From the NCBI GenBank assembly GCA_030220185.1, contig JASPKZ010007295.1, forward strand, positions 714,501-778,500: 64,000 nt of DNA, read 5' to 3'. The translations under genes were made by a program, and so were the position numbers. The notes below the pieces were generated by a model. It ran no database searches and was not told the origin of the DNA. It saw only the letters and a list, made by a program, of their open reading frames with translations. This document shows positions 52,436-63,425 of this stretch, piece after piece. Source of the DNA: Diploptera punctata (lineage: Eukaryota > Arthropoda > Insecta > Blattodea > Blaberidae). Each line of letters opens with the position of its first letter. The first letter of the stretch is position 1.

Positions 52436-52953
52436 TAAGGGGCGGATTTCTATGACCTAAAAAATGGAAAATATGCATGCATTTAGGACCTAAAAAAAGG
52501 TTTAAATATGACCTAAAATACAAAAATATGACCTTATAATTGAATGAATTTTTTACCCCTACTATATTAATTGTTCATTCTTATACATTTTTAATATTGT
52601 ATCATAAGAAAAAGGAAATCTTCTTCTATTGTCCAGTGCAAACGTTTGCTACCTGTTAACAGAAACCTTCGAAACAAGTGAACTGTGAAACTGACAATTT
52701 TTATACAGATACAATGTTGGTTATTTCCAATCGACTGATGACTAGGCTATTAAAAAAACCCAAAATATGACTTTATCATAGAAATAAGCAGAAGTATGTC
52801 AAAAGATCTGAAAAAGTGAGAAATATGACTTTTAAGATCCAATAAAAAGCACCTAATCTTAATAATAAGGCATATATAAATGTTTTTACTTACTAGAAGC
52901 TTAGAATATAGACTTTGGTAAAAATATGACATATCATAGGAATCCGCCCCTTA
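52436..52953. mobile_element. hAT-type MITE with perfect 8-bp target duplication
   Basis: Terminal inverted repeats TAAGGGGCGGATT(T/C)CTATGA at both ends of a 518-bp element, flanked by ATGATGAA at 52428-52435 and 52954-52961. The interior contains repeated ATATGACCT/ATATGAC words and no frame. 8-bp duplication supports the hAT superfamily. Confidence 0.88.
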
Positions 52954-52964
52954 ATGATGAATAA

Positions 52965-53510
52965 ATACAGACGAACTTTTTAAATCCGGTACAGATGCTT
53001 GATCGAACTGTAGTGCGAACAACTGACGTCACACTATTCACACAACTCAGAGGGAATAAGTTGCAATTTGACCTGTACAAAGAACAACACTTCAACTTTA
53101 TTATTTATTATTTATTTTTGTATGTTCCCATACTCCGTAAAAAAATAAATGTAAGCTTAATTTGAATCGTTGACATAAATGACATCATATTTGTGTAATG
53201 GATAATTACAACACAAAACAATGTTTGTCCTTTTTGTTGAAAGAACGATATTGAATGAAGAAGATACTTTAAGAATGCGCCTGTTTTTCTTTATATAAAA
53301 ATATCTGAAGTGGGAAGAGAGAATACACCATCATGCTTCAAAGAGCAGACGTAATTGGTAATTTTTGAAAACAAGCAGATAAATGACAAACTCGATTCAA
53401 TTTATGATAGTCAAAGAGAGTAATTAGATCAATAATTTAGGAAGACTTACTTTCATGTAATATTATTTTAAATTCAGATCACAATTTTATAATGATGTAT
53501 ATTAAAAAGC
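52965..53510. other. No recognised feature
   Basis: AT-rich. Confidence 0.5.
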
Positions 53511-53517
53511 AAAACAG

Positions 53518-53533
53518 CATAATAATAATAATA

Positions 53534-53573
<40 letters not shown>
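53518..53573. repeat. (AAT)n microsatellite
   Basis: AAT run. Confidence 0.95.
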
Positions 53574-53574
53574 T

Positions 53575-53752
53575 AGGGACTCTCTTGGCGCGCCACTATC
53601 TTCATCATCACCCATCACATTATCAGGGCAACGTGAACCCGCCTTCCAGGCGCCCCAACCTCAGAAGTGGGTTACAAATACGCCATGCCATGAGAGAAAC
53701 CAGGAATGTCGAAAAGACAACCTGGGGCATTTGCAAAAAAAAAAATAATATA
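53575..53752 (+). mobile_element. SINE-D 3' fragment
   Basis: CTCTCTTGGCGCGCCAC, CATCATCACCCATCACATTA, GGCAACGTGAACCCGCC, AACCAGGAATGTCG, A run. Matches the 51045-51170 end of SINE-D with an extra internal block. Confidence 0.7.
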
Positions 53753-53759
53753 TTGTAGA

Positions 53760-54060
53760 TCTAAATATGACAACGCTTTACGAATGATAAAGTTTAAGGA
53801 AAGTATGTTAGTGATTCCACTCTCTGCCGCGGCATGATAGGTTATGCTTTAATACTAATAGCCTACTATTACAGTCTGACCGCAGAATCTGTAGAGAAGC
53901 TGTTCAAAATAAGACAAGTACGCAAGAGGCGCTCAAAAATGCCAATGATATAGTAGAAGGAAGTGTAGGAGGGAGAACAGATCACGTGACATTACTCATT
54001 TCGCTCTTGAGTTTCAAGCAAGAATGATATCTAATCGGAAAGCTGGCGAATTTCTCTATA
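53760..54060. other. No recognised feature
   Basis: No gene seen. Confidence 0.5.
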
Positions 54061-54131
54061 TATTCCACGGACAGACTATAGGCCTACTATTATTATTACT
54101 ATTACCAATAATAATAACAATAAAAATAATA

Positions 54132-54435
54132 ATGTTCTTTATAGAAAGCCAGATATAATAAGAACAGTTAAGTCTCGTAGACTCCAATGGGCAGGACATG
54201 TTGCACCAATGGGGAATGAAAGAGATGCATGGAGGCTTGTTGTAATAAAACGAGAAGGAACACGCCCAGTTGGTAGACCAAGAATGCAGTGGGAGAATAA
54301 CATTAACTATGATTTGAGGGAAGTAGATTATACAGGGGATGAATGGAAAACATTAGCTCAGGATAGCGATGTACGGAGAACTTATGTTTGCTCGGCCATA
54401 AATCTATTGGTTCGATGGTGCCAGTGAGTTAGTTA
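54132..54435 (+). mobile_element. LINE-1 family 3' tail, open frame 54209-54427
   Basis: Encodes MGNERDAWRLVVIKREGTRP, VGRPRMQWENNINYDLREVD and YTGDEWKTLAQDSDVRRTY without stops. Only the C-terminal region is present. Ends at GGTTCGATGGTGCCAGTGAG followed by repeats. Confidence 0.88.
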
Positions 54436-54456
54436 GTTGAGTTAATAATAATAATG

Positions 54457-54519
<63 letters not shown>

Positions 54520-54545
54520 GATAGATAGATAGATAGATAGATAGA
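54436..54545. repeat. (AAT)n then (GATA)n compound microsatellite
   Basis: AAT run changing to GATA repeats. It bridges two LINE 3' ends that face each other. Confidence 0.95.
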
Positions 54546-54985
54546 TCATCGGTTGATTAATGTCTTTGACATCGTCCGATTCCTAATAGCCAGTTTTGTC
54601 GGTCCATCCAATCTCCTGGTTGTAGATGTTTCTCCTTCATATATAAACATATTCCCTGACCCCATGAGGTTTTAGGTCTTCCTCTGCTTCGTCTTCCCTC
54701 AGGTTTCCATTCCAAAACAGATTTTGGTAGTCGATCCTCTTCCATTCGCTGGACATGTCCGTACCATCTTAATTGCTGAGTTTTAATATAATCTAAAATA
54801 GTGTCTTCAAACTTCATTTTCTCCCTTATAACTGAGTTCCTAATTTTTTCTCTTCTTGAAATTCTTGCGGCCCTTCGTATAAAATCCATTTCCGTTGCCA
54901 AAAGGTACTTATTTGTTTTTGTTGTTAATGACCAAAGTTCTGCTCCATAAGTAATGATGCTTTTAACAATTGTATGATATTAATA
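54546..54985 (-). mobile_element. LINE-2 family 3' fragment
   Basis: Minus strand from the post-RT region to the 3' end with a GATA tail; the coding part is described separately. Sister of 7529-7700. Confidence 0.88.
54557..54978 (-). pseudogene. LINE-2 C-terminal coding region, open
   Basis: An uninterrupted frame of about 140 codons reads HTIVKSIITYGAELWSLTTK, YLLATEMDFIRRAARISRR, LRWYGHVQRMEEDRLPKSVL, EWKPEGRRSRGRPKTSWGQG and ends WLLGIGRCQRH. TYGAE.W and GRRSRGRPK are standard landmarks C-terminal to the RT of RTE-like non-LTR elements. RT palm and endonuclease are missing by 5' truncation. It has no stop or shift, so the insertion may be relatively young. Confidence 0.88.
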
Positions 54986-55070
54986 TTTATGTAAAATTTG
55001 TATTATATTTATGTATAAATTGTATGAGGATTAATAGAGAGTGATGTAAAGAATAGTGATAGGCCTATAT

Positions 55071-55071
<1 letters not shown>

Positions 55072-55103
<32 letters not shown>
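55072..55103. repeat. (ATT)n microsatellite
   Basis: ATT run. Confidence 0.95.
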
Positions 55104-55108
<5 letters not shown>

Positions 55109-55139
55109 CATACAATAATAATAATAATATTTTTAATTA

Positions 55140-55352
55140 TTATTCCGGCTTTTACAATGAATATACATTTTTCCGGTACCCATGTTCACAGTTAACTACA
55201 CATTTGTTTCAACACATTTTTCCATTCCTGTCTGTTCATCCATATATCTTCTTCTATTTACCATTCCCTCTTAGCTTCATTGATTCCCTGAATCCACGTA
55301 ATAGTTGGTCTACCCTTCTTTTTCCTTCCCTGTGGTTCCCAATCCATGATTA
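55140..55352 (-). mobile_element. LINE 3' tail
   Basis: The minus strand reads MDWEPQGRKKKGRPTITWIQ, GINEAKREW, stop, EEDIWMNRQEWKNVLKQMC. AAT and ATT runs lie on both sides. Confidence 0.75.
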
Positions 55353-55353
55353 G

Positions 55354-55354
55354 C

Positions 55355-55408
<54 letters not shown>
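55354..55408. repeat. (AAT)n microsatellite
   Basis: AAT run. Confidence 0.95.
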
Positions 55409-55409
<1 letters not shown>

Positions 55410-56030
55410 GTCTAATATTAATGTAGACCCGAATTTTGAAACACTGTTAGGAATGAGAAACGTTTTAGGGAATTATGTATTTACTCTATTTGCCGTCAAT
55501 CAGTACTAGTCAAGAGTTAAAAAATAGAGTGTTATGGTTTTCATTTAATACTCTGTGTTCTTTAGCAGCTAAAGTAATTAATATCGCAATTCAAATGTGG
55601 GCGTGTAAGGATTAACAATTTCTGCACATGACCTGTTTTTTTTCAGACTTGATGTACTTTTATCTGCCACAGAACCGACGCATGCTCAAAACTTTTACAT
55701 GGTTTCGAACACACGAACCTTGGAACCAGGGGTGAGATGGTAACAACTAATCCACCAGACCGAATGTTTAATTAAAACAGTCTATGTAAAAACCAGCTGA
55801 CGTGATATGAGCACATTAAAAAGATGGATGATCATCGGCTATGGGGGAAAAAAAATATATACTGTGTAAATAGGAAATAGTAGATGAAGAGGGAAACCAA
55901 TCATGTGTGATGGAAGAAATTGCAGATGGAATTAAAATAATAGTCTTAGAAGATGATGAATGGGAGGATAAAAGTTGACTAGAATAATTTAGCACATGAA
56001 ATGCTTGGAGTTTACGAAACCAATTTAGAT
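55410..56030. other. No gene; possible tRNA-like fragment at 55700-55763
   Basis: Minus strand 55763-55700 reads GGTCTGGTGGATTAGTTG, CCTGGTTCCAAGG, TGTGTTCGAAACC, which resembles tRNA A and B boxes. No acceptor stem. Nothing else recognised. Confidence 0.35.
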
Positions 56031-56376
56031 ATATATATATACAGAGTGTAACTAAATATCCTTTATAGCTCTGAGGATTTGTAGTGGGCACCAAGACAGT
56101 TAAGTTTAGCATATTAACTCATGTTCAGAAACGTACCGTTTTTCCGCTACACCAAAATAACACAACACATGTTCAATTCTCCCGCATTTTTGGTGCCTAA
56201 GAAAGTCATTCATCAATCACCTGATATCCCGAGCCCACTAAAAGATTGTTTAAATGCTATTCAGTTGAGTTTGTGATTCGCCCAGAGTACCTGTTGTTGT
56301 GATATTTGTTAATACTCTACTAAGCTGTACGTATTACATTTCATTATTTGTAGTGTGTTGGTACGCAGTGAACTAC

Positions 56377-56440
56377 ATGTTTGCTGACATGGTGTTATTG
56401 TACGGCGAAGGCCGATGCAAAGAGAGGACCGGTTGTCCGT
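56377..56440 (+). pseudogene. N-terminal fragment of the IS630-like transposase
   Basis: ATG then FADMVLLYGEGRCKERT. Related insect transposases start with ..MVL.YGE.R.NA..A..LY. The frame ends within 30 codons, just before the MITE. Confidence 0.6.
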
Positions 56441-56807
56441 GATAATCAACACCAGCGGTTCCCAACCTTTTTCGACTCGCGAATCGCTTCAACAACGATC
56501 TGACTTGGGTGAACCACTGACTTATAAATATACGTACAGTAGCCATGCATAAAATTTAATTCCACGCAAAAGGTTTAATAACCTTAAATTAACTTAACCC
56601 TTAACGGTTAAAACCTAAAGTTGCTCTAGTTACGGATTAAAAGTTACACAACGTATAAGCCTAGTTGTAGCGAAATCAAATGCATTCCTAAAGTTGTTAT
56701 ATAACTAAATCCAGCATTCGCGGTAAATATTAATTTACTGTGGAAATAACGTGATAAGATATACAAGAAGGTGCATTATAGGGTTAATTAAATTTTTAAA
56801 TAATCCA

Positions 56808-57022
56808 TCCAGCCACAGTAATTCTGCCCGAAGGCAGGTCCTTCACTGCAATCATAGCATTTTCATGCTATGCTTGCAGCTTTACTAGGGAATTGTGTAG
56901 GTGTGGTAGCTTCCCGTTGCTTTCCACACCGGTGAAGGATGATGATGATAATGATAATGGTAAGGATGATAATGATAAGGGTGATGGCCATATGATTTGA
57001 TTTCGGGGACCGTTTGGGCCTT
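56808..57022 (-). mobile_element. SINE-B 3' half, third nesting level
   Basis: Minus strand from AAGGCCCAAACGGTCCCCGA through the ATC microsatellite to the 3' module (CAGAATTACTGTGGCTGG). Head and first half missing. Confidence 0.88.
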
Positions 57023-57023
57023 T

Positions 57024-57090
57024 TAAATAATAATAATATAATTATTATTATTATTATTATTATTATTATAATTATATATTATTATTATTG
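57024..57090. repeat. AAT/ATT microsatellite
   Basis: AAT followed by a long ATT run at the truncated side of the SINE-B. Confidence 0.95.
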
Positions 57091-57268
57091 TTACAATTGC
57101 TGCAAAAAAAATGGTGGAAACAATAATAGACCAAACCTCGAAACCCGCCATTACGGAAACGTTTTGGCGAACCACTTGAAATATTTGCGAATCCCCTGGG
57201 GGTTCGAGAACTACAGGTTGGGAAACGATGATCTAGAATCAAAGATTTTGGCAAACAGTTCATAGGTT

Positions 57269-57469
57269 GTGGTGGTAACGATTGCTGGCCTACCACATTC
57301 TCCCAACTTGACCCCATTAGACTACTACATGTTGGGACCATACGCAATCCCTGATTTACATGACTCCTGTGGCCATCCGAGGAAGAACCTACTGGGCCGA
57401 GGTATGGATGCGGCGGAACCACATTTGTTGTTAACGTCGATGGACGTTCACATCGATCACTTCTTGTAA
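57269..57469 (+). pseudogene. C-terminal fragment of the IS630-like transposase
   Basis: LPHSPNLTPLDYYMLGPYAI corresponds to WP.RSPDLTPLDYYLWG of related transposases; the LD aspartate is the expected third catalytic residue. Downstream frames decay. Confidence 0.7.
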
Positions 57470-57672
57470 GTGAAACTAGACGATAAGCAGGGAGGCGTCA
57501 AGAGGAGAGCAACGTGTGCTGTGGTTTTTTGCGTCTAGCGAGGAAAACAGCACGTTTCCGGAAATGAGGTGCTATATGCTAAACGTAAATATCTTGTTCC
57601 CCACTACACGTCCTCAAAGTCTGTAAACGGAATTTAGTTACATTCTGTATATATATAATTATATATATATAT

Positions 57673-57715
57673 ATAATACAGAATGTAACTAAAATTCCGT
57701 TATAAACCTAAGAGT
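57673..57715. mobile_element. Solo terminus of the same IS630-like family
   Basis: ACAGAATGTAACTAAAATTC repeats the terminus that ends at 57648, only 25 bp away across an AT run. Confidence 0.7.
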
Positions 57716-57824
57716 ATCCCATTTATCTTGTGTACTTATAACGTTTATGTCTATAGATACGTTAATTTTTTTCTTCTTGGAATTAACTCTATACCATGGA
57801 GGAAAAAACATCATTAACAGAACA

Positions 57825-58290
57825 AAACAACGAATGTATAAGCCCATGCTAGAAAGCAAGTTAGAATGTTATATGGATCGGCAAGTTTGGACAATGAACA
57901 CAACAACATGCCAACAGAAGAAATACAATTGAAATGGATTTTTTGGCGAAGAGCTGCCAGAAAATATCGACTGGAAAGAATTAGAAATACAGAAATATAG
58001 AAAATGGATGAATGCAGAAAGAAAGATAAGGATGAGATTGAAATAAGAAGGCTTAAATGGTATGGACACGTATGAAGAATGCAGGCATGCGAAGACTATC
58101 AAAGGCTATCTATGCATGGAAAATTGAAATAAGGAGCAGAAAAGAAGAGCAAGAACAACCTGGAAGAATAACATTCAGAACCGAATTAAATGAGGACATT
58201 TGGTGTAACAGATGAAGACATCTAAGAGACCAGATAACGATTTTTGAAGTTGAAGAACTTGCATTAAGGGAAATTTGTCAATATTTGTTG
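57825..58290 (+). mobile_element. LINE-5-like 3' fragment
   Basis: Plus-strand frames: ESKLECYMDRQVWTMNT, KWIFWRRAARKYRLERIRNT, EIEIRRLKWYGHV, then a decayed basic tail. Many stops. Confidence 0.75.
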
Positions 58291-59140
58291 CAAAACTGAT
58301 ATTTTATAAGTCCGTAGTCATTTAGGAATTTTTGTAAACTCATTTTAATTATTAGGATTGGCTGGAGAAAACCCTCAATGATGCGAAAGGTTCTCAAAAT
58401 GAATGAAAGGAAGTAATGTTAGAACCAACAGCTATAAAAGTATGAGTATCTGGTTCATTAATTGGTGGAAAAAATGGAAAAACGTGATCCTGTTTTTGAA
58501 CATTAAAATTTAAATATTCATATTTAATATTAATATGATACACATATTGTGAGCACACTGTAGTTTGGCCGACAATCTTGTCACTTATGTCAGTTACTAT
58601 GTCATTTTGTATATTCATAAATATCTTTCACATACACATGAAAATACAAACATGCACACAAGCTCACACAGCGAAAGATAGCAACGGTAACTGCCTAGAG
58701 TAGCAGCACTCAAACAAGAACACAAGTGCACATTTTAAACGGATATTCGCTATGTAGTTGATTAATTTAATTACCATGAAGGAACAATGGGAAATATTCA
58801 TATTTTACAATCCCTATTCCAGAGTCAAGTGGGAGGGGAAATGAGCAATAATTTGTAAAGCTGTTTATACCATGTTTAATTAATTTAATTTTAAATATGA
58901 CAAAATGATCAGAGGGAAATTTGTTTGTAAACAGCTGCGTTACAGCGTCAGCTGTATTCAACTAGGATATTATTTATCACAAAAACTGAAATTTGACTTT
59001 GATAAACTGTTTTGTTTTTTATAATCGCAGTAATCAGTGGTCATATCTCGATGTTCATGTAAGCCCAGAATGTAACTATCATGTAAGCGAAGTCCGAGGT
59101 TCTTTCTCGTCTTAGAAACATCTGGTGATCTGATAAGATT
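58291..59140. other. No recognised gene
   Basis: Frames of 64-77 codons on the minus strand have no family. Confidence 0.45.
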
Positions 59141-59144
59141 GCGC

Positions 59145-59390
59145 TCTCATTGTCACTTTTTTTCTTTCTTGTAAGCCCTTGTTTCTCTTCAACGATACTT
59201 AGACGCTCTCCCCCTACAGGGGAGAAATTCAACAATGCTAATTTAGTTACACTTGTCTTCCATAGATGCCATTGAGTGGTCCGGGGTCAGCATTCCGCCT
59301 CATATTGACATCTAGGAAACCAAGGTAGTACTAGGATGAGGAAATTCTGTAAATTTTGCTTAGAGGGCTTTTTATTCAGGCTTAAGGATT
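59145..59390. repeat. Repeat Y copy 2
   Basis: Aligns with 18045-18262, same orientation. Confidence 0.65.
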
Positions 59391-59538
59391 TTTTTTCGTT
59401 TCGATATCTCGATTACATCAGTTCATTGCATCAATTAAAATAAACAACAATTAGCATTTAGTTATATATCAAGTGCTAATATATCAAAACGTATATTTTC
59501 TAATTGTGCCCGTATTCCACTCAACTCCTCAATTTCAA

Positions 59539-59540
<2 letters not shown>

Positions 59541-59574
<34 letters not shown>
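59541..59574. repeat. (AT)n microsatellite
   Basis: AT run. Confidence 0.95.
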
Positions 59575-59578
<4 letters not shown>

Positions 59579-59734
59579 TGATTAATATGCTTTCAATCTA
59601 TTTTATATCATTGAATTCATACTTTTATTAATTTGAGTGTCTTTCTGACTGCAAGCATCATATGTCATGGATTTATGGAGCTGATTTCAATTAATGCTCT
59701 AATTTAACATATCAATATTAAATTATAAAGGGCG

Positions 59735-60030
59735 GTCAATAGTTTTGTCTCAAAAGAAAAATATGAATCACGCATTTGAATACGAAATTCATGAGGAAAA
59801 CAGCAAAATACATATGATAAGATCATACAAGAAACACAGGATTACTATCAGAACTTGGAAAAAATACAAAATTACAGAAACAAATGGAGATTATTAGTTA
59901 AGAATGACCAGAAAATACAGTCCAATTTAATAGTAAAATAGTGCCCACTTGTGAAATGAAGTTAAGGTCGACCACTTAGAAGAGTACTGGATAGATAATG
60001 AGACCGGAACAGGTCACTAGACCTTTACCC
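59735..60030 (+). mobile_element. LINE-3-like 3' fragment, decayed
   Basis: DYYQNLEKIQNYRNKWRLLV, GRPLRRVLDR and DRNRSLDLYP pieces in plus frames, the basic tail of a LINE. Confidence 0.6.
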
Positions 60031-60034
60031 TTGA

Positions 60035-61068
60035 CTGCTTGATAACGATGTATAATTATAACGGTGTTGAAGTATCTTTGTTTAACTTTTCAGTTGTTTC
60101 ATTCATTCTGCATGCTTATACATGTTGCGACATAAAATGAGATAGTATGTGTTTCAAGTAATTAAAAGTTTCTGTATTGCATTTGGCTCATTTTATGGTA
60201 TATTCGATAAAGATATGAAATTTTTTGTCGATACTTTGACTTTTATATATTCTCATTACATCAACGAGTTGATAAAAATCTAGTCTGAGCTCATACATGT
60301 AAAAACAAAAAAATATAAAATGAATAGGCAACCCGATTTAATTTGTTTATTCGTTAACTATATTTATAAAATTTTGTTCTAACGAAGAAAGTAGCAAAAA
60401 ACTACCAGCAAAAAACAGATATTTTATAATTTTGAATCACTTCAGATTATAGAAGGAACTGGAAGGAATATTGGATTACTTCGTGACAATTAAAAGACTC
60501 ATGTTTTAAAAAATCACAAAAATGCAAAATTTTAATTTTTTTTCGTAACCTGTTTATATTCTGTTCAAGAGATTAAATATTGCTTTATCAACAGTAATCT
60601 AACAAGAGGTTGTGTTTTTCTGAAAAAAAAATCACGAGCGACAAATTTGCATGTGATTTTGTCTAATGAAAAACTCAACCTCGCGTTGGATTTGGAGTGA
60701 CTATTTAGTGAATAATACATCTTAAGCTAAAAATAATTATAATGTTTAATATTTACAAATGTGAGATTATGTATTTCGATCTTACTTTCGGGCGAGTTCT
60801 AACCCCGCTGTATAGTTATAGACAGCAAATCTTTATTGTTAAATCTCTTTGGGCTTGGGAAAAAATCAATAACGGACGATTGTATGAGAAATAACTGTTA
60901 ACAATAATGCAGATTCATTATACAACATTTAATACATTTTTCAGAGCAAAAGAACTAACTTTTCTTTTTTTGGAATTTTTTAAAGTTGTTTTCTATTGGC
61001 ATTTCTTGCATTACCATATCGATCCTTGTATAATAAGTTAATTTGCGGAAATATCTCTCATTACGAAC
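60035..61068. other. Long interval with no recognised feature
   Basis: About 1 kb, very AT-rich, no frame or repeat match. Confidence 0.5.
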
Positions 61069-61069
61069 A

Positions 61070-61136
61070 GGAAGAGGCAAGATTATCAACTGGAAGAGAC
61101 ACGATTATCAACAGGAAGAGGCAAAATTATCGGTTT
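61070..61136. repeat. Short tandem repeat, three units of about 22 bp
   Basis: Units close to GGAAGAGGCAAGATTATCAA. Confidence 0.85.
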
Positions 61137-61184
61137 ATGAGTTAAATAGTCGTCCTAAAATGTCAGTACCTGCCTGAAGCACTG

Positions 61185-61735
61185 AGTAACAAAAAATAAA
61201 CTTTTTTTTTGTCTCAGAAAGAAACATATGTGATTCTGATAGTACTTTTTCTCCTGAATTCAAATATGAATCGGGTTTTCTCCATCACGCAAGGTTTCCG
61301 AGAGACGGGAATTTATAATTTCAAACACTTCAATATTTTCTACATTCGTAGAATGTACACAATATTTGAACATTCGGACTCGCCTATAAAGTAAGAAATG
61401 ACGATTTTCTGCTATATTTCGCCTATGGAGCATCCCTCTTGATGGTTCAACAATAATCGGCCAGCATATTAGGATTCCATTTGCCTTGATATCTCTTTTC
61501 CATAGCTGAAACCATTTGATTTAGCTCATTTGGTTTTATTTTACAATGGACAAACGAACGAAAAAAGTTTATTACAAAATAATTATTTAAATCCATTAAT
61601 TGAAATTGGAATAAAAAACTGTGGGTTATGGAGAAATTCCGAATACATATTTGAAAAGACGATAAAAAACTGCATTATGTATAACTATTGGTACTCATGA
61701 TACAAAAATCATGTTGATCAGTGAAGTTAAAGGTT
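61185..61735 (-). mobile_element. Repeat X copy 3
   Basis: Uninterrupted minus-orientation copy; the RYQGKWNPN and LADY coding pieces are visible on the minus strand near 61470-61510, with deletions elsewhere. Confidence 0.8.
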
Positions 61736-61739
61736 TGTA

Positions 61740-62090
61740 TAGTGAAGAATAAATGCTGATAAAAGGCACACACTTAAAAAAATAATTCCACGAGTAAACA
61801 TTGTAAACAGTCGCTTGTAAGACGTTATGTGAACTGAAGGTACTGGAACAGAGAGTAGCAGCCCTAGTGCTGCGACATGTTAGAGCATGTTGCTGGATGT
61901 TCTCTTATGTTTAGTGCCACACTATATATTAAATTATCCTCAGCACATTTTCATTTTTATTTCTGACCATCTCTACCACTGTACGATATCTAGACTCTGT
62001 GATTGTTTTCTTCAGCTACAGATCAAATGTACAGAGTACGATTTCTGGCTACTATGGACAGGTTGTTTCTATGGAATTATCCATATTTAT
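61740..62090. other. No recognised gene
   Basis: A 70-codon frame at 61887-62099 has no family. Confidence 0.45.
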
Positions 62091-62094
62091 AGAG

Positions 62095-62630
62095 GATAGC
62101 AATGGCAAAAGAAGCTATTAACAAGAAGAGAAGCTTTTTCTGCGGACCTTTGGCAAAAGAATTACGGAAGAAGCTAGTAAAGTGCTTTGTGTGGAGTGTA
62201 GTATTGTATGGTGCAGAGACTTGGACATTACGACAGAATGAGGAAAAGCGACTGGAAGCTTTTGAGATGTGGATATGGAGAATAATGGAACGTATAAGAT
62301 GGACCGACAGAGTAAGAAATAAAGATGTGCCAGACAGAGTGGGTGAAAAAGAAAATGCTGGGACTCATAAAGAGGAGAAAAAGAAATTGGATTGGCCACT
62401 GGATAAGAAGAAACTGCCTGCTGAAGGATGCCCTAGAAGGAATGGTCAACGGAAAGAAAGTTAGAGGCAGAAAAAACAGCAGATTGTAAACAATATTAAA
62501 ATAAATGGTTTATATGTAGATACTAAAAGGAAATCTGAGTTAAGGAAAGATAGGAGAATGCTGAGTTTGCAGTGAAGCACCAGCTCTTGAGCAGAACACT
62601 AAGAATGAATCCATATTTAATCATGGTCTG
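62095..62630 (+). mobile_element. LINE-4 family 3' fragment, open 120 codons
   Basis: From 62102 the frame reads MAKEAINKKRSFFCGPLAKE, LRKKLVKCFVWSVVLYGAET, WTLRQNEEKRLEAFEMWIWR, IMERIRWTDRVRNKDV. This is the RT thumb and post-RT region of another non-LTR family. Beyond 62464 a shift leads to DALEGMVNGKKVRGRK, the family's usual end, then stops. Confidence 0.85.
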
Positions 62631-62742
62631 GATATAAGTGATTACTTTTATTTATGGTGTGTATCTATATGACATAAAAAAAGAAAAACATGAAATAAAA
62701 TTTTACTTAAAAATTGCTTTTACCCATCTCTTATTTACTTAT

Positions 62743-62930
62743 GACCTGCTTCTTTGTGGGGAACGTCGTTGGCTCGGACGCATTGGGCCCGGTCAGGACA
62801 GGTTTCCTGGATAAAGATTTTTCGTTGGATTGTATTCATCTTAAGACAAATGTCGAGGAACTTTAAGGTTGAAATACGAGTAGTTCCCTAACACCACTTG
62901 CCTATCATAATCATCCCATCATATACCCTT
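62743..62930 (+). mobile_element. SINE-B-like copy, strongly diverged
   Basis: Shares GGACAGGTTTCCTGGATAAA-like, AAGACAAATGTCGAGGAACT, TTAAGG and CCATCATA blocks in SINE-B order; head barely recognisable. Confidence 0.5.
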
Positions 62931-62946
62931 GTTTAGTATGTATATA

Positions 62947-63362
62947 CATTGCGGGAAAAAATGCAACACTTTCAAGGACTGTGTTCTTTGGCACCAGGAT
63001 ATAATACGATGCAAGGGCTTGTAATGTTAGTGATTTACGTATTTGTCACCGTCATAGGCGATCAGAAAGCGCTCAGGAGGCCTAATAGTGCGCCCTCTGT
63101 TTTGATTCTTCAGGCAGTAGGCCTAACCGTGTTGCTTTTAGAGGTGAACAGAGTTTGCACATTCACTCTAGTGTACAATCGAGCCCCACCGACGAGTACG
63201 TACTCGTGTTGAACATCTTCAGCGAGATCGTATTGAAATTCTGCTCGAAGATGGATGGATTGCTGCACATGTTGGGCACAGTGTACAAGTGGCGTGTCGC
63301 TGTTTTCAGCAGTGATCTATGGAACGTTCGCGCACCCTTAAACCATGTTCTGAACTGCTTGC

Positions 63363-63425
<63 letters not shown>

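Larger units (their letters stand above)
56453..57230. mobile_element. hAT-type MITE inside the IS630-like element
   Basis: Inverted ends CAGCGGTTCCCAACCT (left) and AGGTTGGGAAACGATG (right), followed inward by CGCGAATCG / GCGAATCCCC. CAG.GGTTCCCAACCT is a standard hAT terminus. Flanks ATCAACAC and ATCTAGAA agree at only 5 of 8 positions, so the target duplication is old or unclear. Confidence 0.75.
56041..57648 (+). mobile_element. IS630/Tc1-mariner-like element, nested host
   Basis: Inverted ends: left ACAGAGTGTAACTAAAT..TGTAGTGGGCACCAAGA, right (complement) ACAGAATGTAACTAAATTCC..TGTAGTGGGGAACAAGA, alignable for about 75 bp, in TA-rich flanks. Split transposase remnants: MFADMVLLYGEGRCKERT from 56377, and LPHSPNLTPLDYYMLGPYAI near 57285-57355. 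The middle is replaced or displaced by a hAT MITE (56453-57230). Confidence 0.82.

Noticed and set aside
57072..57422. 116-codon minus frame
   Set aside because: It spans the end of a MITE and the antisense of the IS630-like transposase.
62118..62449. 93- and 73-codon minus frames
   Set aside because: Antisense shadows of the LINE-4 coding region.
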